A DNA stretch of 19,225 bases from DATEJJ01 sp039649115 (GTDB lineage Bacteria > Actinomycetota > Actinomycetes > Mycobacteriales > Micromonosporaceae), in contig JBBWZQ010000412.1 in assembly GCA_039649115.1 (NCBI GenBank), positions 1 to 19,225 on the forward strand, in the 5' to 3' direction. The notes below the pieces were generated by a model. The model was not told where the DNA came from and did not search any database. It saw nothing but the letters and a program-made list of their open reading frames with translations. Both the position numbers and the translations under genes were made by a program. Below are positions 15,854-19,225 of this stretch, in pieces (the stretch's first letter is position 1; the number at the start of each line of letters is the position of its first letter).

Positions 15854-17340
15854 CGCGGACCTGGTCGGAACAGACCAAGTTGCAGCTGATGTTGGCGGCC
15901 GAGGCCGACCGCATGGCGCCGGCACGCGTGCCGGAGGACCTCTGGCGCCGCGGGCGACGCCGGTACCAGCGTCGGATCGTCGGTGCCGTCGCGGCGGTGC
16001 TGGCCGTGGCGTTGGCGATACCGAGCATGTTGGTGTTCACCGACGGGCCGCCGCCGGTGGTTGGCGCGCCCGCCGACGCGGCCGTGCCGCAGCGGGTGTT
16101 CGACCCGTGGCCGTGGCAGGCGCCGGTCGCGCAGTCCCCGCCTGGCCGCGCGGCGGTACTGCTCAGTGGTTCCGGCACCGGACTCGGCGGGGTGGACTGG
16201 CCCTGGGCGTACGGGTCCAAGATCGCCGTAGTGGGCCGGGACGGGTCGTACCGGATGCTCCGGTACGCGGACACCTACCTGCAGGTCGGCCAGGGCGTGC
16301 AGCTCTCGCCCGACGGCCGGTACGTGGTAGGGCCGGACTCTGTCGAGGACCTGATCGGGCTAGGCCAGGCGCTGGGGCGGTTGAGCGTCGTCGACCTGGT
16401 CACCGGGCGTGCGCGCCACTTCAAGAGGCTACCCGCTGACGTGCCGGTGGCCTGGCAGCCCGACGGCGCGGCGCTGCTGCTGTGGCGCCAGCCGGAGTCG
16501 CCCCCGGTCGAGTACGGGGTATCGCCCCCGTTCGACGGCAATGAGGCGAAGTACGGCTACGCGGGCGGCTCGCTGTGGCTGCTCGACCTGGCCACGGGGG
16601 GCAGCCGGAAGGTCCTCGACCTGGGTGCTGCGGTGTTCGACCCGATCAATTCGGTCGCCTTCGCTCCGGATGGCCGGCACCTCGCCGTTCAGCTCGACGG
16701 GACGCTGGTCCTCGTGAACACCGCCGACGGCAGTTCGCGCGTGCTGGCCACCCTCGGCGCGAGGCAGCGCCTGGCCGGCACTGGTGCGTTCACGAACGAC
16801 GGCACGAGACTCGCTGTACTCGACCTCGACGGCTGTGCCGTGGCGTGCACCAACGCCGTGCGGAACCAGCGCCAGTGGCGGCTGGTGACGCTGGACGCCG
16901 CCACCGGCCAAGCTGTGCCGGACGGCGGGTTCGACTGGGTGCCCGGTGCCGTGGCACGGGTGGCCGGCTGGCAGCGGGACGGGACTGCGGTGGTGGTCAC
17001 CTACCAGGATCAGCACGATCCCTACTACGACCGGGAGCCATCGATGGACGTGCCGGCGGCGTACCGGACCGTTTCCGCGGCAATCCTGCTCGCGGTGCGG
17101 TCCGGTGGCGGCACGACCCAGCTGATCCGCCCGGAGGGTGTGCAGGTCTGGGACATCGACGTCGCGCATGACCTAGTGATCGACGGCCGGTTCGGCGGTC
17201 CCTCCTCCCAGCCGGCCGCTTTCCCGGCCGCGTGGTGGCTCTACTGGCTCGTGCTCACGCCGACGGCCGGACTGCTACTGCTCGTCGTGCTTCTTGTCAG
17301 GTGGCGGCGGCACGCGGGTCGCCGGCGTCCGGCTCGGTAG
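15850..17340 (+). CDS. two-TM beta-propeller-like protein, putative anti-sigma
   Basis: A 496-aa protein from TTG 15850, overlapping the sigma factor stop. Residues 1-42 are cytoplasmic and basic-helical (LWRRGRRRYQRR), TM1 is ~43-63, and a ~395-residue extracytoplasmic part has TolB/WD40-like repeats (LSPDGRYVVG, WQPDGAALLLW, FAPDGRHLAVQLDGTLVLV, FTNDGTRLAVLDLDG). TM2 is ~461-482, with a short basic tail. Sigma factors of the SigE group are regularly paired with membrane proteins of this kind, here without the HxxxCxxC zinc motif of classical anti-sigmas. The short N-terminal segment would bind the sigma factor and the propeller would sense outside conditions. Coupling is visible; the anti-sigma role is inference. 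The stop is only 8 bp from the tRNA fragment. Confidence 0.85.
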   Translation: MTRTWSEQTKLQLMLAAEADRMAPARVPEDLWRRGRRRYQRRIVGAVAAVLAVALAIPSMLVFTDGPPPVVGAPADAAVPQRVFDPWPWQAPVAQSPPGRAAVLLSGSGTGLGGVDWPWAYGSKIAVVGRDGSYRMLRYADTYLQVGQGVQLSPDGRYVVGPDSVEDLIGLGQALGRLSVVDLVTGRARHFKRLPADVPVAWQPDGAALLLWRQPESPPVEYGVSPPFDGNEAKYGYAGGSLWLLDLATGGSRKVLDLGAAVFDPINSVAFAPDGRHLAVQLDGTLVLVNTADGSSRVLATLGARQRLAGTGAFTNDGTRLAVLDLDGCAVACTNAVRNQRQWRLVTLDAATGQAVPDGGFDWVPGAVARVAGWQRDGTAVVVTYQDQHDPYYDREPSMDVPAAYRTVSAAILLAVRSGGGTTQLIRPEGVQVWDIDVAHDLVIDGRFGGPSSQPAAFPAAWWLYWLVLTPTAGLLLLVVLLVRWRRHAGRRRPAR

Positions 17341-17348
17341 CGGACCAA

Positions 17349-17391
17349 TACGGATCAGAAGGCTGGGGGTTCGAGCCCCTTCGGGCGCGCC
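17349..17391 (+). other. attachment site: 3' fragment of tRNA-Arg(ACG)
   Basis: From T17349 the sequence follows the 3' part of an actinobacterial tRNA-Arg(ACG): anticodon ACG at 17350-17352, the 3' anticodon stem GATCAGA, the variable loop, the T arm with loop TTCGAGC (17370-17376), acceptor strand CGGGCGC (17382-17388), discriminator G17389 and CC. The 5' half (acceptor 5' strand, D arm, 5' anticodon stem) is absent, so it is not a functional tRNA. A repeat that starts in the anticodon loop and runs to the 3' end is the typical core left by tyrosine integrases that use tRNA genes. An integrase fragment begins 337 bp downstream. Confidence 0.8.
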
Positions 17392-17606
17392 GTAGCTGAA
17401 CAGGGAATATAGTCGGATGGCTATGTTGCCTGGGTCCGTGTGAGTCTCATGTGTGGCTCACAACTTTCGGGCTCCGCAAGCCGCTGACCTGGGGCTTTTG
17501 CTTGCCAGCCCAGCTGTTTCGGCGACGGCGTGTTCCGAAGTGCTTGAATCCCTCCGGTTTGTTCGTTGGGTGGCCTCGCTGCTCCCTGTGATGGAAAGGA
17601 GTGAGG
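17392..17606. other. att flank, no firm gene
   Basis: No convincing gene. A perfect 6-bp dyad, TGTGAG (17439-17444) and CTCACA (17457-17462), lies 48 bp past the tRNA fragment and could be an integrase arm or excisionase site. Confidence 0.35.
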
Positions 17607-17783
17607 ATGAACAGCTACGGAACGCGGGTGCTGGATCGACGCGGGTGGTGCCGCGGTGCGGCATCGCCCCGCTGCACGTGTCTGGTCGCGCCACCGATCA
17701 TAGTTCGCGGTGATCGGGGTGGTGTCGATGTCTACTGTGGACCGTTCGGGTCGGGTGTTCCAGCGGCGCGCCTGCCGCAATGA
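17607..17783 (+). CDS. short hypothetical frame before integrase
   Basis: A 58-codon frame starting at ATG 17607, five bases after a strong AAAGGAG (17595-17601). It overlaps the integrase start by 56 nt. The product is Arg/Gly/Cys-rich and shows no helix-turn-helix. Its position is where an excisionase gene would be expected in an actinomycete integrative element, but the sequence does not support that identity. It may be a truncated remnant. Confidence 0.22.
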   Translation: MNSYGTRVLDRRGWCRGAASPRCTCLVAPPIIVRGDRGGVDVYCGPFGSGVPAARLPQ

Positions 17784-18190
17784 GGAGACGGGGAAGCAGT
17801 GGGGCGCACGCTGCCCACGGTGGGAGGACGAGCCGGAGCATGGGACGTGGGCGTACGACGTGCGGGTGCCGGGTCCCGACGGCGAGATGCGGCGGGTGCG
17901 ACGGTACGGGTTCGCGACGCGGGGCGAGGCGGAGCGTGCCTGCTGGGAACTGTTGGCGTTGCCCTCGCCGCAGGCGTTGGCTCGGATGTGGGCGGTGCGC
18001 CGGTTCCTGGAGTTCTGGCTGTCGCAGATCGAGGGCCGGCTGCGGCCCACCACGGTGGCCAACTACCGCTGGATCAGCCACGAGTTCCTGATCCCGCTGC
18101 TGGGCACGTGCCGGTTGAGCAAGCTACGCACCCGGGACGTGCAGCGCGCCATCGACCGCCGCCAGCTGACCGGCAGCGCGGCGTTCTCCT
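17728..18190 (+). pseudogene. int: tyrosine-recombinase integrase, N-terminal fragment
   Basis: About 150 codons from ATG 17728 carry an arm-binding-like N-terminus (KQWGARCPRWEDEPEHGTWA, then GFATRGEAERACWELLAL) and a SAM-like core-binding domain (RFLEFWLSQIEGRLRPTTVA, then YRWISHEFLIPLLGTCRL, SKLRTRDVQRAIDRR). This matches the first third of actinomycete integrases of the pSAM2/AICE type. The catalytic domain with R...HxxR...Y is missing: after RRQLTGSAAF the frame degenerates into Arg-rich antisense-like sequence and then RHS sequence. The frame stays open by chance to 19083, so a fused product is formally possible but would have no recombinase activity. The breakpoint is near 18175-18200. 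Confidence 0.82.
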
Positions 18191-18205
18191 CGCGTTCGCC
18201 GCGCG

Positions 18206-19225
18206 GCGCCGATCGACTCCTCGAAAGGCGAGGACGTCTTCGCAGAGCCGGTCGAGGGCTCCGTGGATGTCGCCAGCGGCGCAGAGATCATGGCCCGTCC
18301 ACCATGCCCGCTGTCGGCGTGCAGTCCAGCGGGCGAGGTGATCCGCGGCAGCGACGCGGTGAGCATCGGGTACGACACGCTCGGGCGGCGGCAGACGCTG
18401 ACGCTGCCGGCGCGGGTCACCCACACCTACGGCTACGACGATGCCGGCGGGTGACCAGCATCGGGTACGCCCCGGGGTCGACCACTCTCGGTGGCATCGC
18501 GTACCAACTGGACGCGCTGGGCCAGCAGATCCACGTGGACGGCAGCTACGGGCGGGTGGCCCTGCCGTCCGCGTCGGGCCCGGCGACCTACGACGCCGGC
18601 GACCAGCGGGCCGACACCACCTACGACGGCGACGGCAACGTGACCGCGGCCGGAACCCGTACGTACACCTGGAACGCCCGCGGGCAAGTGACCGCCGCCG
18701 GGACCACGACCTACGGCTATGACGCGCTCGGCCGCCAGGCCGCTCGTACGGCGGCCGGGACGACGACGTCCTACCTGTACGACGGGCTCAACGCCGTGCA
18801 GGAGAAGGCCGGCACGGCGACGGCCGACCCGCTCACCTGCGGCGTCGACGAGGTGTTCGCCCGGAACTCGCGGTCGCTGCTGACCGACGCGCTGGGCAGC
18901 ACGATCGGCTCGGCCAACACGTCGTCGGTGGCTGGCGAGCACACGTACGACCCGTTCGGCACCACCACAGTCACCGGGGACGACCAGGGGAACCCGGCGC
19001 GGTTCGCCGGCCGCTCGGACGAGGGTAACGGGCTCTACCAGTACCGGAACCGGTTCTACTCGACGACCGACCAGCGGTCCTGAGCCGCGACGAGCTGAGC
19101 CTGGCGTCCGGTGGCACCAACCCGTACGCGTACGTCAACAACCAGCCGACGATGCTGACCGACCCCCTCGGCACCAAGCCGAAGGGCAGCGGCGGCCTGC
19201 CGAACCGGGAATTCCCGGTCATCGA
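18206..19225 (+). pseudogene. RHS/YD-repeat protein, 5'-truncated and frameshifted
   Basis: YD repeats are clear from about 18355 (SIGYDTLGRRQTLTL, THTYGYDDAG, TYDGDGNVTAAGTRTYTWNA, YGYDALGRQAARTA). The conserved RHS core end follows (YQYRNRFYSTTDQR, LSRDELSLASGGTNPYAYVN, LTDPLG). Two -1 shifts interrupt it: at 18447-18451, where DDAG must jump to VTSIGY, and at 19077-19080, where DQRS must jump to LSRDEL. The 5' half, including any signal sequence, is missing because the gene joins an integrase fragment. The segment 18206-18320 is open in the same frame, but I cannot match it. RHS proteins form a shell around a C-terminal toxin that starts after the DPLG-type motif (19161-19172). Only about 17 codons of that region are in the window. 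Confidence 0.85.

Noticed and set aside
17341..17391. A complete tRNA gene
   Set aside because: The 5' half is missing; the sequence before the anticodon loop is the end of the upstream protein gene.
17421..18062. A 213-codon minus-strand open frame opposite the integrase start
   Set aside because: It is antisense to recognisable integrase sequence and has no family resemblance.
18074..18424. Minus-strand frame with AAGDIHGALDRL, reminiscent of the GDIHG motif of metallophosphatases
   Set aside because: The motif is isolated, the preceding residues do not fit the fold, and none of the other metal-binding motifs follow.
17710..19083. A single integrase-RHS fusion protein
   Set aside because: The middle is Arg-rich nonsense, the RHS part needs two frame changes, and neither half is complete; chance frame continuity is the simpler reading.
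1..19225. CRISPR array, rRNA or riboswitch
   Set aside because: I saw no regularly spaced repeats, rRNA signature or conserved riboswitch core on reading both strands; a covariance-model scan was not possible.

Overview
The window is high-GC DNA with GTG and TTG starts, an AfsR-type regulator, a LuxR-type two-component pair, a SigE-family ECF sigma factor and a tRNA-Arg(ACG) 3' fragment. This points to a filamentous actinomycete. A Micromonosporaceae member (Actinoplanes or Dactylosporangium-like) is a guess from gene style, not something I could test.

Left flank (1-2641): gene-poor and mosaic. It holds a minus-strand NlpC/P60 peptidase relic (461-673), an intact minus-strand DUF4304-like gene (1299-1964) and the last 67 codons of an ExeA-type AAA ATPase (2056-2256). 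The rest shows no convincing gene.

Secreted-protein block (2642-5888): two paralogous secreted RICIN beta-trefoil lectins sit beside a large secreted PKD/beta-helix protein. The first lectin is broken by one apparent -1 frameshift and the PKD protein by three. Between this block and the next are a short BTAD relic and a possible oxidoreductase tail.

Intact core (6076-17340): a histidine kinase/response regulator pair (minus strand) diverges from a tightly overlapping four-gene operon (lipoprotein, peptidoglycan-binding HlyD-like adaptor, ABC ATPase, FtsX/MacB permease). A 17-bp direct repeat lies between them and may be the regulator's operator. Downstream are a 993-aa AfsR-like NB-ARC/TPR regulator, a small secreted orphan, and a SigE-family sigma factor coupled to a two-TM beta-propeller-like protein that may act as its anti-sigma. 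No frameshift is visible in these 11.3 kb.

Right flank (17341-19225): a 43-bp 3' fragment of tRNA-Arg(ACG), starting in the anticodon loop, looks like a tyrosine-recombinase attachment site. It is followed by the N-terminal part of an integrase, which runs abruptly into a 5'-truncated, frameshifted RHS/YD-repeat gene whose toxin region lies past the window edge.

The overall picture is an intact envelope-sensing, transport and regulation block between two decayed mobile or accessory regions.
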